Shown here piece by piece: positions 54,933 through 63,440 of a DNA stretch of 64,000 bases. The notes under the pieces were generated by a model. That model had not been told where the DNA came from. It saw only the letters and a list, made by a program, of their open reading frames with translations, and ran no database searches. This DNA comes from Pseudomonas alcaligenes (lineage in GTDB: Bacteria > Pseudomonadota > Gammaproteobacteria > Pseudomonadales > Pseudomonadaceae). The number at the start of each line of letters is the position of its first letter. The stretch's first letter is position 1. The stretch is from the NCBI RefSeq assembly GCF_041729615.1, contig NZ_CP154874.1, positions 811,001-875,000 of the forward strand. The letters are read 5' to 3'. Position numbers and translations under genes: made by a program.

Positions 54933-57458
54933 ATGGGTTCGCGCTTTCTCCGCCTCACCGCCCTAGCCACCCTCGGCAGCACCCTGCTGCTCGGCGGCTG
55001 CCAGTCCTTCCTCGACAGCCGCTATGCCAGCAGCGTGCACCCGGACCAGGGCATCGTCCGCGTCCAGGGCCTGGCGCAGAGCGTGGTGGTGCGGCGCAAC
55101 CCGCTGGGCATGCCGCTGATCGAGACCACCACCTTCCACGACGCCCTGTTCACACTGGGCTACGTGCACGCCGCCGACCGCCTCAGCCAGATGGTTGGCA
55201 TGCGCCTGCTGGCCGAGGGCCGCCTGGCCGAGATGAATGGCCCCGGCGTGCTGGAAATCGACCGTTTCATGCGTACGGTCAACCTGCGTACGCAGGCCGA
55301 GGTGCTATACAAGAACGCCTCGCCGCGCATCAAGAAGTTCTTCGAGGTCTACGCCCGCGGCGTCAATGCCTACCTGTTCCGCTACCGGGACAAGCTGCCG
55401 ATGGACCTGGCCGAGAGCGGCTACCGCCCGGCCTACTGGAAACCGGAAGACTCGGTGCTGCTGTTCTGCCTGCTCAACTTCGGCCTGTCGGTCAACCTGC
55501 AGGAGGAGATCGCCGCCCTCAAGCTGGCCGACAAGGTCGGCGCCGACAAGCTGGCCTGGCTGCTGCCGAGCTACCCGGATGAGCCGCTGCCCTTCGAGGA
55601 AGCCGAGAAGCTGCGCGGCCTGAGCCTGAGTGGCCAGATTCCCGGGCTGGCCGCGGTGAACGACGCCGCCGGCCAGGTCGCCGCGCTGAACATGCTCGGC
55701 GTCGCCGCTTCCAACAACTGGGCCATCGCCCCGCAGAACAGCCGCAGTGGCAAGAGCCTGCTGGCCAACGACACCCACCTGCCGCTGTCCATGCCCTCGG
55801 TGTGGAACTTCGTGCAGATCCGCTCGCCGAAATTCCAGGCCGCTGGCGTGTCCATCGCCGGGGTGCCGGCGGTGGTCGCCGGCTTCAACGGCAAGCTGGC
55901 CTGGGGCATGACCATGGTCATGGGCGACAACCAGGACCTGTTCCTGGAGAAGCTCAAGCGCGAGGGCGGCCGCCTCTACTACCAGGCCGACGGCAAGTGG
56001 CAGCCGGCCCGCGAGCGCCAGGAGACCTTCTTCATCAAGGGCCAGCGGCCGATCCGCGAAACCATCTGGGAAACCCGCCACGGCCCGCTGCTGAACTCCG
56101 CCCTCGGCGAGCGCAAGTCGCCCCTGCAGCCGCTGCCCTTCACCAGCGGCTACGGCCTGGCCCTGCGCAGCATCCAGGCCGAGGCGGACCGCTCGATCGA
56201 CGCCTTCTTCGACCTGTCCCGCGCGCAGTCGGTGGAACAGGCCTTCGAGGCCACCCGCGAAGTGCGCGCCATGGCGCTGAACATCGTGTTCGCCGATGCC
56301 CAGCACATCGGCTGGCAGGTCACCGGCCGCTACCCCAACCGCAAGCAGGGCACCGGCCTGGTGCCCTCGCCAGGCTGGGACGGCGCCTATGACTGGGACG
56401 GCTACGCCGACCCCATGCTGCACCCCTATGACCAGGCCCCCATGCAGGGCTGGCTGGGCACCGCCAACCACCGCACGGTGCCACGCGGCTATGGCATGCA
56501 GCTGTCCAACTCCTGGTTCTACCCCGAGCGTGCCGAGCGCATCGCGCAACTGGCAGGGAGCGGCAAGCACGACCAGAAGAGCATGATCGCCATGCAGTAC
56601 GACCAGACCACGCCCTTCGCCGGCAAACTGCAGACGATGTTCGATGCCCCCAGCATGGCCGCGTCGCTGAAGCAGGCCATTGCCGCCCTGCCCGCCCCGC
56701 AGCGCGCCAAGGCAGAGGAGGCGTACAAGCGCCTGATGGCCTTCGACGGGCGCATGACCGCCACCTCGGCCGATGCCGCGCTGTACAGCGCCTTCCTGCA
56801 GGAGAGTGCCAAGGCCACCTTCCTCGACGAACTGGGCCCGCAGACCAGCCCGGCCTGGCAGGCACTGGTGGACACCGCCAACAACAGCTACTCGGCCCAG
56901 GCCGACCACCTGCTCGGCCGCGACGACAGCCCGTTCTGGGATGACGTGGAGACCGCACAGAAGGAAGACAAGCCGGCGATCATGGCGCGCAGCCTGGCCA
57001 ATGCCGTGACCTTCCTCGAAGCCGAACTGGGTGCCAATCGCAGTGCCTGGCAGTGGGGCAAGCTGCACCAGTATCGCTGGACCAGCAATGCCAGCAAGAT
57101 GGCGCCCTACCTCAGTGCCAGCCAGCGCAGCGGCATCCAGTCGATCGGCAACTACCTGGATCGCGGCCCCTACCCGGCCGGCGGCGACCACGGCACCCTC
57201 AACGTGGCCGCCTACGAATGGGGCAACGACTTCGATGTCTGGCTGATCCCGGCCATGCGCATCGTCGTCGACTTCGGCCTGCCCGAGCCGATGATCGGGG
57301 TCAACAGCTCCGGCCAGTCCGGCAACCCGGCCAGCCGGCACTACGCCGATGGCATCGAGGCCTGGCTCAAGGGCGGCTACATGAGCTTCCCGTTCCAGAG
57401 CGGCAACATCGACCGGGTCTACGGCAGCAAGCGCCTGCTGCTGACCCCGGGCCGCTGA
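54933..57458 (+). CDS. quiP: Acyl-homoserine lactone acylase QuiP
   Basis: An 841-residue Ntn-hydrolase that degrades long-chain AHL quorum signals. It has a signal peptide with an LLLGGCQS lipobox-like end. The autoproteolytic nucleophile is S260 in [11 protein letters not shown], where cleavage separates the alpha and beta chains; other acylase motifs are [13 protein letters not shown], [14 protein letters not shown] and [19 protein letters not shown]. The whole sequence closely follows P. aeruginosa QuiP (PA1032). No luxI or luxR genes are in the window. It is followed by an intrinsic terminator. Starts with ATG 54933 after GGAG. Confidence 0.93.
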   Translation: MGSRFLRLTALATLGSTLLLGGCQSFLDSRYASSVHPDQGIVRVQGLAQSVVVRRNPLGMPLIETTTFHDALFTLGYVHAADRLSQMVGMRLLAEGRLAEMNGPGVLEIDRFMRTVNLRTQAEVLYKNASPRIKKFFEVYARGVNAYLFRYRDKLPMDLAESGYRPAYWKPEDSVLLFCLLNFGLSVNLQEEIAALKLADKVGADKLAWLLPSYPDEPLPFEEAEKLRGLSLSGQIPGLAAVNDAAGQVAALNMLGVAASNNWAIAPQNSRSGKSLLANDTHLPLSMPSVWNFVQIRSPKFQAAGVSIAGVPAVVAGFNGKLAWGMTMVMGDNQDLFLEKLKREGGRLYYQADGKWQPARERQETFFIKGQRPIRETIWETRHGPLLNSALGERKSPLQPLPFTSGYGLALRSIQAEADRSIDAFFDLSRAQSVEQAFEATREVRAMALNIVFADAQHIGWQVTGRYPNRKQGTGLVPSPGWDGAYDWDGYADPMLHPYDQAPMQGWLGTANHRTVPRGYGMQLSNSWFYPERAERIAQLAGSGKHDQKSMIAMQYDQTTPFAGKLQTMFDAPSMAASLKQAIAALPAPQRAKAEEAYKRLMAFDGRMTATSADAALYSAFLQESAKATFLDELGPQTSPAWQALVDTANNSYSAQADHLLGRDDSPFWDDVETAQKEDKPAIMARSLANAVTFLEAELGANRSAWQWGKLHQYRWTSNASKMAPYLSASQRSGIQSIGNYLDRGPYPAGGDHGTLNVAAYEWGNDFDVWLIPAMRIVVDFGLPEPMIGVNSSGQSGNPASRHYADGIEAWLKGGYMSFPFQSGNIDRVYGSKRLLLTPGR

Positions 57459-57465
57459 TCCCAAG

Positions 57466-57505
57466 GCCGGCTGTTCGATCTCGACGCGAGTAGCCGGTCG
57501 TTTTT
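57466..57505 (+). terminator. Terminator of quiP
   Basis: CCGGCT (57467-57472) pairs with AGCCGG (57492-57497), with a small internal CTCG/CGAG pair, and a TCGTTTTT run follows at 57498-57505. It lies 9 bases after quiP's stop codon. Confidence 0.75.
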
Positions 57506-57541
57506 AAGTACCGTCCGATCTATCAGCCGGCACGCCAATCC

Positions 57542-57554
57542 TTAAACAGTTTAA
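57542..57554. promoter_or_regulatory. Palindrome TTAAACAGTTTAA
   Basis: TTAAAC (57542-57547) and GTTTAA (57549-57554) are a perfect inverted repeat around a single central A. The AT-rich site is 10 bases upstream of a -35-like TTTACA. It may be an operator for the gene starting at 57690. Confidence 0.5.
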
Positions 57555-57563
57555 AAACAGCCC

Positions 57564-57600
57564 TTTACACTCGATTTGTCGTACTACACTTCAAATCGAG
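57564..57600 (+). promoter_or_regulatory. Promoter-like region with a 9-bp inverted repeat
   Basis: TTTACA (57564-57569) and TACACT (57585-57590) form a -35/-10-like pair with a short 15-base spacer. CTCGATTTG (57570-57578) and CAAATCGAG (57592-57600) form a perfect inverted repeat that covers the spacer and the -10. This arrangement fits a repressor site or a 5' hairpin in the RNA. Confidence 0.5.
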
Positions 57601-57607
57601 CGGCTAA

Positions 57608-57632
57608 CCCCGCTCCCGGCGGGGCCTTTATT
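57608..57632 (+). terminator. Attenuator-like hairpin upstream of the 159-aa gene
   Basis: CCCCGC (57608-57613) and GCGGGG (57619-57624) form a perfect 6-base stem with loop TCCCG, followed by CCTTTATT. It is located 66 bases upstream of the ATG at 57690, and could act as an attenuator after the promoter at about 57564-57590. Confidence 0.5.
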
Positions 57633-57689
57633 AGAACCAAGAACAGCTGCCAGGCACCTGGCCCCGCCGGCACCCTTCGCGAGGGCTCC

Positions 57690-58169
57690 ATGGGAATTGC
57701 CGCCAGCGACCTCTGCCAGCACGTCATTCGCCCCACCCTGCTCTACCTGGGGCGCCACTCCGCCAGCGCCGAAACCCTGCTCCTGGGTGCCGCAGCCAGC
57801 CAGTCGGCGCTCGGCAGCGCCCTCGGCGACCCGCACGGCCATGGCCTCTACCACATCAGCGCGCAGCGCCATCGCCTGCTCTGGGACCAGCACCTGGCGC
57901 GCGACCCGGACCTGGCCAGCCTGGTGCGCGGCCTGGCCAGCCAGCACGCCTTCCTCGCCGCGCCGGAACTGGAGCTGGCGGTCAACCTGCGCTACGCCAC
58001 GGCCATCGCCTGGCTGCTGGTTGAGGTCGAGCAGGCCACCCTGCCGGCCGCCGACGACTTGCACGGCATGGCCCGTGTCTGGCGCCGGGTGTTCCAGCCG
58101 CATGGCCGGCTGCGCGACTACCTGCAGGCCTGGCAACACTGCGTGGTCGGCCACTACCACGCCGCCTGA
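57690..58169 (+). CDS. Conserved protein of unknown function
   Basis: A 159-residue protein. The most distinctive stretch is SDLCQHVIRPTLLYLGRHSASAETLLLGAAASQSALGSALGDPHGHGLYHISAQRHRLLWDQHLARDPDLASLVRGLASQHAFL. It looks helical and soluble, with no signal peptide. I recall a similar conserved hypothetical in P. aeruginosa and in phage-tail-like neighbourhoods, but know no function. The ATG at 57690 follows a GAGGG site. A dense regulatory region lies upstream. Confidence 0.75.
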   Translation: MGIAASDLCQHVIRPTLLYLGRHSASAETLLLGAAASQSALGSALGDPHGHGLYHISAQRHRLLWDQHLARDPDLASLVRGLASQHAFLAAPELELAVNLRYATAIAWLLVEVEQATLPAADDLHGMARVWRRVFQPHGRLRDYLQAWQHCVVGHYHAA

Positions 58170-58179
58170 AGCGCCACTT

Positions 58180-58197
58180 GTTGACCTATCAGTCAAC
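58180..58197. promoter_or_regulatory. Inverted repeat upstream of fadL
   Basis: GTTGAC (58180-58185) and GTCAAC (58192-58197) form a perfect inverted repeat with a 6-base centre CTATCA. It lies 118 bases upstream of the fadL ATG and overlaps a TTGACC -35-like hexamer at 58181. Direct TGCATG repeats follow. The cognate regulator is not known. Confidence 0.45.
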
Positions 58198-58314
58198 TGC
58201 ATGTGCATGATTTGATTAACGAATCTTCACGAAAAAGGCATTCCTGAGCGGTTGGCAAGCCCCGGCAAAAGGGGTAGCTTGCCGCCCTCGTTTTAGCTGT
58301 TCGTGAGCTTCCTA

Positions 58315-59598
58315 ATGAAAAACCTCTGGTTGAAGACTTCCCTCGCGCTGGCCATCGGCGCGGTTTCCACTCACAGCCTGGGCAACGGAATTGCCATCAA
58401 CGAACAGAGCGTCAGCGGCATGGGCACCTCCTTCGCCGGCCGCGCCTCGGCTGCGCAGGACGCCACCACCCTGTTCGGCAACCCGGCCGGCCTGAGCAAG
58501 CTGGAGCGCCCGGAAGTGGTCGGCGGCTTCGGCCTGGTCAAGGCCAACGTCGACATCGACGACTCCAGCGCCGAGACCCACAAGGGCGACATGGTGCCGC
58601 TGACCCCGGTGCCCTTCGCCTATTACGCCAGCCCGATCGACGAGCAATGGAGCTGGGGCCTGGGCCTGTACGTGCCCTACGGCCTGATCAGCGACTACGA
58701 GAAGAGCTTCGGCGGTCGCTACAAGGGCCTGTACAGCAAGGTCGAAGTGGTCACCCTGCAGCCGACCCTGAGCTACCGGATCAACGACCGCGTCTCCGTC
58801 GGCTTCGGCCCGACCTTCAACAAGATCAAGGGCAAGCTGACCAAGAACATCTACGACGGCGCCCTGGCCGGTCTCGGCGGCGCCGGCGACACCAAGATCA
58901 ACATCAAGGGCGACGACACCGCCATCGGCTTCAACGCCGGCGTGCTGGTGGACGTCACCGAGCGCCTGGCCTGGGGCCTGACCTACCACTCCAAGGTCGA
59001 CTACACCCTGGAAGGTCGCACCAAGGTGAGCGGCCTGGATGTCCCGCTGCTGGCCGCGGCGAACGGCGAGTACGACGCCACCCTGGACTTCACCACCCCG
59101 GAAAGCGTCGACACCTCGGTGACCTTCGAGCTGGACGAGCGCTGGACCCTGTACGCCGGCGCCACCTTCACCCGCTGGAGCCGCCTGCAGGAAATCGTGG
59201 TGGAAAACGAGGGCACCCCCACCCTGCCGCTGCTGGGCAACCGTTTCGCCAGCGTCAGCGAAGAGCTGAAATGGCAGGACACCTGGTCCTACGCCATCGG
59301 CGCCGCCTACCAGCTCAACCCGCAGTGGGTGCTGCGCACCGGCCTGGCCATCGACCCGTCGCCGGCCGAGAACCAGCACCGCACCGTGCGCATTCCGGTG
59401 GGCAACCGCAAGGTCTTCTCGGTAGGCGCCGGCTGGTCGCCGAATAGCGACCTGACCATCGACGTCGCCTACTCCTACCTGCGCGAAAGCAAGGCCTCGG
59501 TCAACCAGCCGGGCACCAGCCCCCTGGTCCCCGGCTACAGCGCCGAGTACAACAACAGCGCCCATGGCCTGGGCCTGCAGGCCACCTACCGTTTCTGA
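58315..59598 (+). CDS. fadL: Outer membrane transport protein FadL/OmpP1
   Basis: A 427-residue 14-stranded outer membrane beta-barrel of the FadL/TodX family. A signal peptide (MKNLWLKTSLALAIGAVSTHSLG) is followed by the N-terminal plug domain GIAINEQSVSGMGTSFAGRASAAQDATTLFGNPAGLSKLE, including the conserved NPA region, and the barrel with terminal strand ending in GLGLQATYRF. It takes up long-chain fatty acids or other hydrophobic compounds. The next genes, a gpx and an MFS transporter, match the PAO1 order around PA1288-PA1286 as I recall it. A terminator follows. Confidence 0.9.
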   Translation: MKNLWLKTSLALAIGAVSTHSLGNGIAINEQSVSGMGTSFAGRASAAQDATTLFGNPAGLSKLERPEVVGGFGLVKANVDIDDSSAETHKGDMVPLTPVPFAYYASPIDEQWSWGLGLYVPYGLISDYEKSFGGRYKGLYSKVEVVTLQPTLSYRINDRVSVGFGPTFNKIKGKLTKNIYDGALAGLGGAGDTKINIKGDDTAIGFNAGVLVDVTERLAWGLTYHSKVDYTLEGRTKVSGLDVPLLAAANGEYDATLDFTTPESVDTSVTFELDERWTLYAGATFTRWSRLQEIVVENEGTPTLPLLGNRFASVSEELKWQDTWSYAIGAAYQLNPQWVLRTGLAIDPSPAENQHRTVRIPVGNRKVFSVGAGWSPNSDLTIDVAYSYLRESKASVNQPGTSPLVPGYSAEYNNSAHGLGLQATYRF

Positions 59599-59610
59599 CG
59601 GCAGGCAGCA

Positions 59611-59637
59611 AAAAGCCGGGCGATTGCCCGGCTTTTT
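59611..59637. terminator. Bidirectional terminator between fadL and gpx
   Basis: AAAAGCCGGGC and GCCCGGCTTTT pair with a small loop GATT, and T-runs occur on both sides when each strand is read. The two flanking genes are convergent, so both transcripts probably end here. Confidence 0.9.
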
Positions 59638-59653
59638 TGTTTCCGCCCTATCC

Positions 59654-60205
59654 TCAGGGCTGCGCCAGGGCCTTCTCCACCGCGGCGATCAGGTCCTCGT
59701 CGTCCGGCTTGGTCAGGCTGGAGAAGCTGGCGACCACCTGGCCGTCGCGCCCCACCACGTACTTGTAGAAGTTCCAGCGCGGCGCACTGCTCTGCGCGGC
59801 CAGCTCGCGGAACAGCGGCACCGCGGCGTCGCCGCTGACCGGCTGCGGCTCGCTCATGGCGAAGGTCACGCCGTAGTTGATGTAGCACACCTGGGCCGTC
59901 TCTTCGCTGTTGTCGGCCTCCTGGCGGAAGTCGTCGGAAGGCACGCCGAGCACCTCCAGCCCCTGGCCCTTGTAGCGCTGGTAGAGCGCCTCGAGGCCCT
60001 TGAACTGGGGGGTGAAGCCGCAGCGGCTGGCGGTGTTGACCACCACCAGCGCCTTGCCGGCGAAGCGCTGGCACAGGTCGATGCTGTCCTTGCTGCGCAG
60101 TTGCTGCAGTTGCCCCTGCTGCTTGAGCAGTGGCGGGCATTCCGCCGCCCACAGCGGCGCGGCGAACAGGGTAGCCAGGGTGCACAGGGCGATACGCGAG
60201 AGCAT
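59654..60205 (-). CDS. Exported glutathione peroxidase family protein, variant
   Basis: A 183-residue peroxidase with signal peptide [20 protein letters not shown]. The peroxidatic cysteine is C62 in [11 protein letters not shown]. The motif FPCNQF is replaced by VPSDDFRQE, so the usual resolving cysteine and glutamine are missing, although the tryptophan motif WNFYKYV is present. C109 in VCYINYG could be an alternative resolving cysteine. It is probably thioredoxin-type or thiol-independent in function; export to the periplasm is unusual for GPx. Convergent with fadL. Confidence 0.85.
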   Translation of the reverse strand: MLSRIALCTLATLFAAPLWAAECPPLLKQQGQLQQLRSKDSIDLCQRFAGKALVVVNTASRCGFTPQFKGLEALYQRYKGQGLEVLGVPSDDFRQEADNSEETAQVCYINYGVTFAMSEPQPVSGDAAVPLFRELAAQSSAPRWNFYKYVVGRDGQVVASFSSLTKPDDEDLIAAVEKALAQP

Positions 60206-60267
60206 GGCGGCAGCCTCCAGAACGACGATGCTGCAAAGCTACTCGCCCGCCGCGCCAGCGGCAATCC

Positions 60268-61590
60268 TCAGCACAGGCCCATGCCCAGCTGCAGCAGGGC
60301 CAGCCCGCCGCGGCTCCAGCCCCACCAGGCCAGCGCCAGCAGCAGCGCGCCGGCCAGCGTCAGGCCGGCCAGCGCCGTGCGGCTCATGCCGCCCCCCTCG
60401 GCGCGCAGGCGTGCCACCGGCTGCTCGCGCACCGGCCAGTTGAGGGCCGCGGCCAGCAGGCCGAGGAGGATGGAAATCTGCCAGACCAGCTCGTAGCTGC
60501 CGGTGCGGTCGTACAGGTAGCCGCCCAGCCAGCCGCCGAGGAAGGCTCCCAGCTGGTGGAACAGGAAGACGATGCCGCCGAGCATGGACAGGTTGCGCAC
60601 GCCGAACAGGGTGGCCACCGTGCCGTTGGTCAGCGGCACCGTGGACAGCCACAGCAGGCCCATGGCGATGCCGAAGGCATAGGCGCTCCACTGGCTCAGC
60701 GGCAGGTAGACGAAGGCCACTATCACCAGGCTGCGCGCCAGGTACAGGGCGCTCAGCAGGCGCGGCTTGGACAGGCGGCCGCCGAGCCAGCCGGCGATGT
60801 AGGTACCGAAGATGTTGAACAGGCCGACCAGGGCCAGCACCGTGGTGCCGGTCAGTGCCGGCAGATGCTGGTCGACCAGGTAAGCCGGCAGGTGCACGCC
60901 GATGAACACCACCTGGAAGCCACAGACGAAGAAACCCAGCGCCAGCAGGCAGAAGCCCGGATGGCTACAGGCCTCGCGCAGCGCCTCGCCCAGGCTCTGC
61001 GGCTGGGCCTGGGGCGCCTGCGCCGGCTCGCGCAGCATGAAGGCCAGCGGCAGGATCAGCGCCACCAGCAGGCCGAGCGCCAGCAGCGCGGCAGACCAGC
61101 CCAGCCAGCCGATCAGCCCCAGGCTGCCGGGCAGCATGGCAAACTGGCCGAATGAGCCGGCGGCGGCGGCGATGCCCATCGCTATGCTGCGCTGCTCCAC
61201 CGAGGCGGCGCGGCCGACCACGCCCAGCAGCACCGAGAAGGAAGTGCCGGACAGGCCGATGCCGATCAGCAGGCCGGCGCTCAGCGACAGCGACCAGGGC
61301 GAGTCGGCCAGGGCCATCAGCGCCAGGCCGGCGGCGTACAGCAGGCCGCCGACCAGCACCACCCGGCGCGCGCCGAAGCGGTCGGCGATGGCCCCGGTGA
61401 CCGGCTGGGCCAGGCCCCAGATCAGGTTCTGCAGGGCGATGGCGAAGGCGAACACCTCGCGCCCCCAGCCGAACTCGCCACTCATCGGTGTGAGGAACAG
61501 GCCGAAGCCGTGGCGAATGCCCAGCGACAGGGCGAGGATCAGCGAGGCACCGAGCAGCACCCAGCCACTGGTGCGCCAGAGAGAATTCAT
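60268..61590 (-). CDS. MFS transporter
   Basis: A 440-residue major facilitator with 12 helices. Motif A in loop 2-3 is QPVTGAIADRFGARRVVL (about 60-77); the second-half equivalent is GTYIAGWLGGRLSKPRLL. A central loop carries LREPAQAPQAQPQSLGEAL. It resembles the monocarboxylate/oxalate-formate transporter group (OFA/MCT-like) in the first half. The C-terminal tail has an extra helix (LTLAGALLLALAWWGWS). Substrate unknown. It is 62 bases upstream of the gpx gene on the same strand. Confidence 0.87.
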   Translation of the reverse strand: MNSLWRTSGWVLLGASLILALSLGIRHGFGLFLTPMSGEFGWGREVFAFAIALQNLIWGLAQPVTGAIADRFGARRVVLVGGLLYAAGLALMALADSPWSLSLSAGLLIGIGLSGTSFSVLLGVVGRAASVEQRSIAMGIAAAAGSFGQFAMLPGSLGLIGWLGWSAALLALGLLVALILPLAFMLREPAQAPQAQPQSLGEALREACSHPGFCLLALGFFVCGFQVVFIGVHLPAYLVDQHLPALTGTTVLALVGLFNIFGTYIAGWLGGRLSKPRLLSALYLARSLVIVAFVYLPLSQWSAYAFGIAMGLLWLSTVPLTNGTVATLFGVRNLSMLGGIVFLFHQLGAFLGGWLGGYLYDRTGSYELVWQISILLGLLAAALNWPVREQPVARLRAEGGGMSRTALAGLTLAGALLLALAWWGWSRGGLALLQLGMGLC

Positions 61591-61915
61591 AGAGCGTCCT
61601 TCCCACGGGCAGGCCCGCGGCGATGTCGGCGGTGGCGGCCCCTCGCCGACACCAGCCTCGCACTATGCGCCTGGCAAGCGGTCAGGCGGCAGTCACAGTT
61701 GCTCATTCAGTCGACGGAACAGAAGGGAATCCGGCAACGCCCCCTCTCCCGCTCAGCGGAGAGGGCCGTAGCCCGGATGCAATCCGGGAAGCAGGCAGCA
61801 CCGCCCCCGGATTGCATCCGGGCTACAACGGGAGAGGGTTAGGGAGAGGGCATAAACAGCCGTTTCCCTCTCCCCCTCTCCCACCAGTGGAAGAGGGATG
61901 AGAAGGCCCCAGCCT
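61591..61915. other. Gene-free stretch with repeats, 325 bases
   Basis: This is the only stretch over 300 bases without a gene. It contains a REP doublet (61768-61826), flanked by CCTCTCCC/GGGAGAGG inverted repeats (61742-61766 and 61829-61842), plus a further CCCTCTCC tract at 61865-61882. No coding frame is convincing. These repeats probably do not encode proteins. Confidence 0.8.
61768..61826. repeat. REP doublet (second copy)
   Basis: A left element with GTAG then CCCGGATGCAATCCGGG (61768-61788) and an inverted right element with CCCGGATTGCATCCGGG then CTAC (61806-61826), separated by 17 bases. The palindrome core is the same as at 12679-12728. Both carry the GTAG/CTAC flank used by RAYT transposases. 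A RAYT gene is not present in the window. Confidence 0.85.
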
Positions 61916-63376
61916 TCAGCGCAGCGCCAGCTCGTGGCGCACGCGCGGCGCCAGCAGCTCGCCCAGCACGGCCAGGGCACCGATGGCGCCGGCGATCCAG
62001 TACCAGCGGGCGATGGGGTCGAAGCCCAGCCAGCCGAGGGCATGCAGGAACACCATGAGGATCAGCACCGGGCTGACGTAGCGCACCATGAACAGCCACA
62101 GGGCGTAGCCGGCCGGCGGCAGGCCCAGCTCGTCGCGCATGATCTCGCGGCGCAGGCAGTAGCCGGCCAGGATCACCATGAGAATGCCGCCCAGCGGCAT
62201 CATCCAGCGCGAGGTAAGGTAGTCCAGGCCATCGAACAGGGTGAAGCCGAACAGCTTCCATTCGGCGCCGACGTTGAAGGAGAACATCGCCAGCAGGCTG
62301 ATCACCAGCAGCAGCGCACCGGAGCCCAGCGCGCCCTTGGCCCGGCTGACGCCATGGCGCTCGTTGAGGTAGGCCACCGTGGCTTCGAGCAGGGAGATGG
62401 CCGAAGTCAGCGCGGCAACCGACACCATGGCGAAGAGCAGCACGCCGAAGACGGTGCCGAACGGCATCTGCTGGAAGGCCAGCGGCAGGCTCATGAAGAT
62501 CAGCCCCGGCCCCGCGCTCGGGCTCATGCCGTTGGCGAAGATGATCGGGAAGATCGCCAGGCCGGCCAGCAGTGCCACGCAGGTGTCGGCGATGGCCACC
62601 ACCAGGGTGGTGCGGGCGATGGACTGGCCGTCCGGCAGGTAGGAGCCATAGGTGAGGATGGCGCCGGAAGCCAGGCTGAGGGTGAAGAAGGCATGGCCGA
62701 GGGCGGCCAGCAGGGCCTCGCCGGTGATCTTCGAGGCATCGAAGGTGAACAGGAAGGCGAAGCCGGCGGCGAACTTGCCGCTGCTCAGGGCATAGCCGAC
62801 CAGGATCAGCAGCATCAGCGCCAGCCCCGGCATCATCCAGCGGAAGGCGCGCTCCACGCCGGCCTGCACACCCTTGCCGACTATCCACAGGGTCAGCAGC
62901 GCCACCAGCAGGCTCCAGCCACCGAGCTGCCAGGGGTTGCCGTTGTGCGCCTCGAACACTTGACCAAGGGCCTCGACGCTCGGCGCGGCCAGGGCCCCGG
63001 AGGCCATCTTCCAAGTGTAGGCGAAGGCCCAGCTGGCGGCGACCACGTAGAAACACAGGATCATGAAGCCGCAGAGCATGGCCATCAGGCCCATGCCGCG
63101 CCACAGCGGGTTGCCGCCGCTCTCGCGCACCACCCGCGCCACCGCGTCCAGCGGGCTGCCACGGCCACGGCGGCCGAGGGCGATCTCGGTCATCATCACC
63201 GGAATGCCGATGGCCAGGATGCAGGCCAGGTACATCAGGACGAAGGCGCCGCCGCCGTATTCGCCGGTGATGTAGGGGAACTTCCAGATATTGCCCAGGC
63301 CCACGGCGGAGCCGGTGGCGGCGAGGATGAAGCCCCAGCGCGACAGCCAGAGGTTCTTCGGTGTTTCACGGGTCAT
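61916..63376 (-). CDS. Sodium-dependent transporter (NSS family)
   Basis: A 486-residue Na+-coupled symporter of the neurotransmitter:sodium symporter family (LeuT fold). Motifs: SRWGFILAATGSAVGLGNIWKFPYITGEYGGGAF (helix 1, Na and substrate sites), ASWAFAYTWKM, LGHAFFTLSLASGAILTYGSYLP (helix 6) and VALTSAISLLEA in helix 8. There are about 12 helices. The natural substrate, likely an amino acid, is unknown; the amino acid dehydrogenase next to it makes branched-chain or aromatic amino acids plausible. Confidence 0.92.
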   Translation of the reverse strand: MTRETPKNLWLSRWGFILAATGSAVGLGNIWKFPYITGEYGGGAFVLMYLACILAIGIPVMMTEIALGRRGRGSPLDAVARVVRESGGNPLWRGMGLMAMLCGFMILCFYVVAASWAFAYTWKMASGALAAPSVEALGQVFEAHNGNPWQLGGWSLLVALLTLWIVGKGVQAGVERAFRWMMPGLALMLLILVGYALSSGKFAAGFAFLFTFDASKITGEALLAALGHAFFTLSLASGAILTYGSYLPDGQSIARTTLVVAIADTCVALLAGLAIFPIIFANGMSPSAGPGLIFMSLPLAFQQMPFGTVFGVLLFAMVSVAALTSAISLLEATVAYLNERHGVSRAKGALGSGALLLVISLLAMFSFNVGAEWKLFGFTLFDGLDYLTSRWMMPLGGILMVILAGYCLRREIMRDELGLPPAGYALWLFMVRYVSPVLILMVFLHALGWLGFDPIARWYWIAGAIGALAVLGELLAPRVRHELALR

Positions 63377-63440
63377 GCGTCACCTGCTTGTTGTTGTGTG
63401 TGACAGGGAAAAGCGCCGCCGCACGCCGGCGGCGCGGCGG

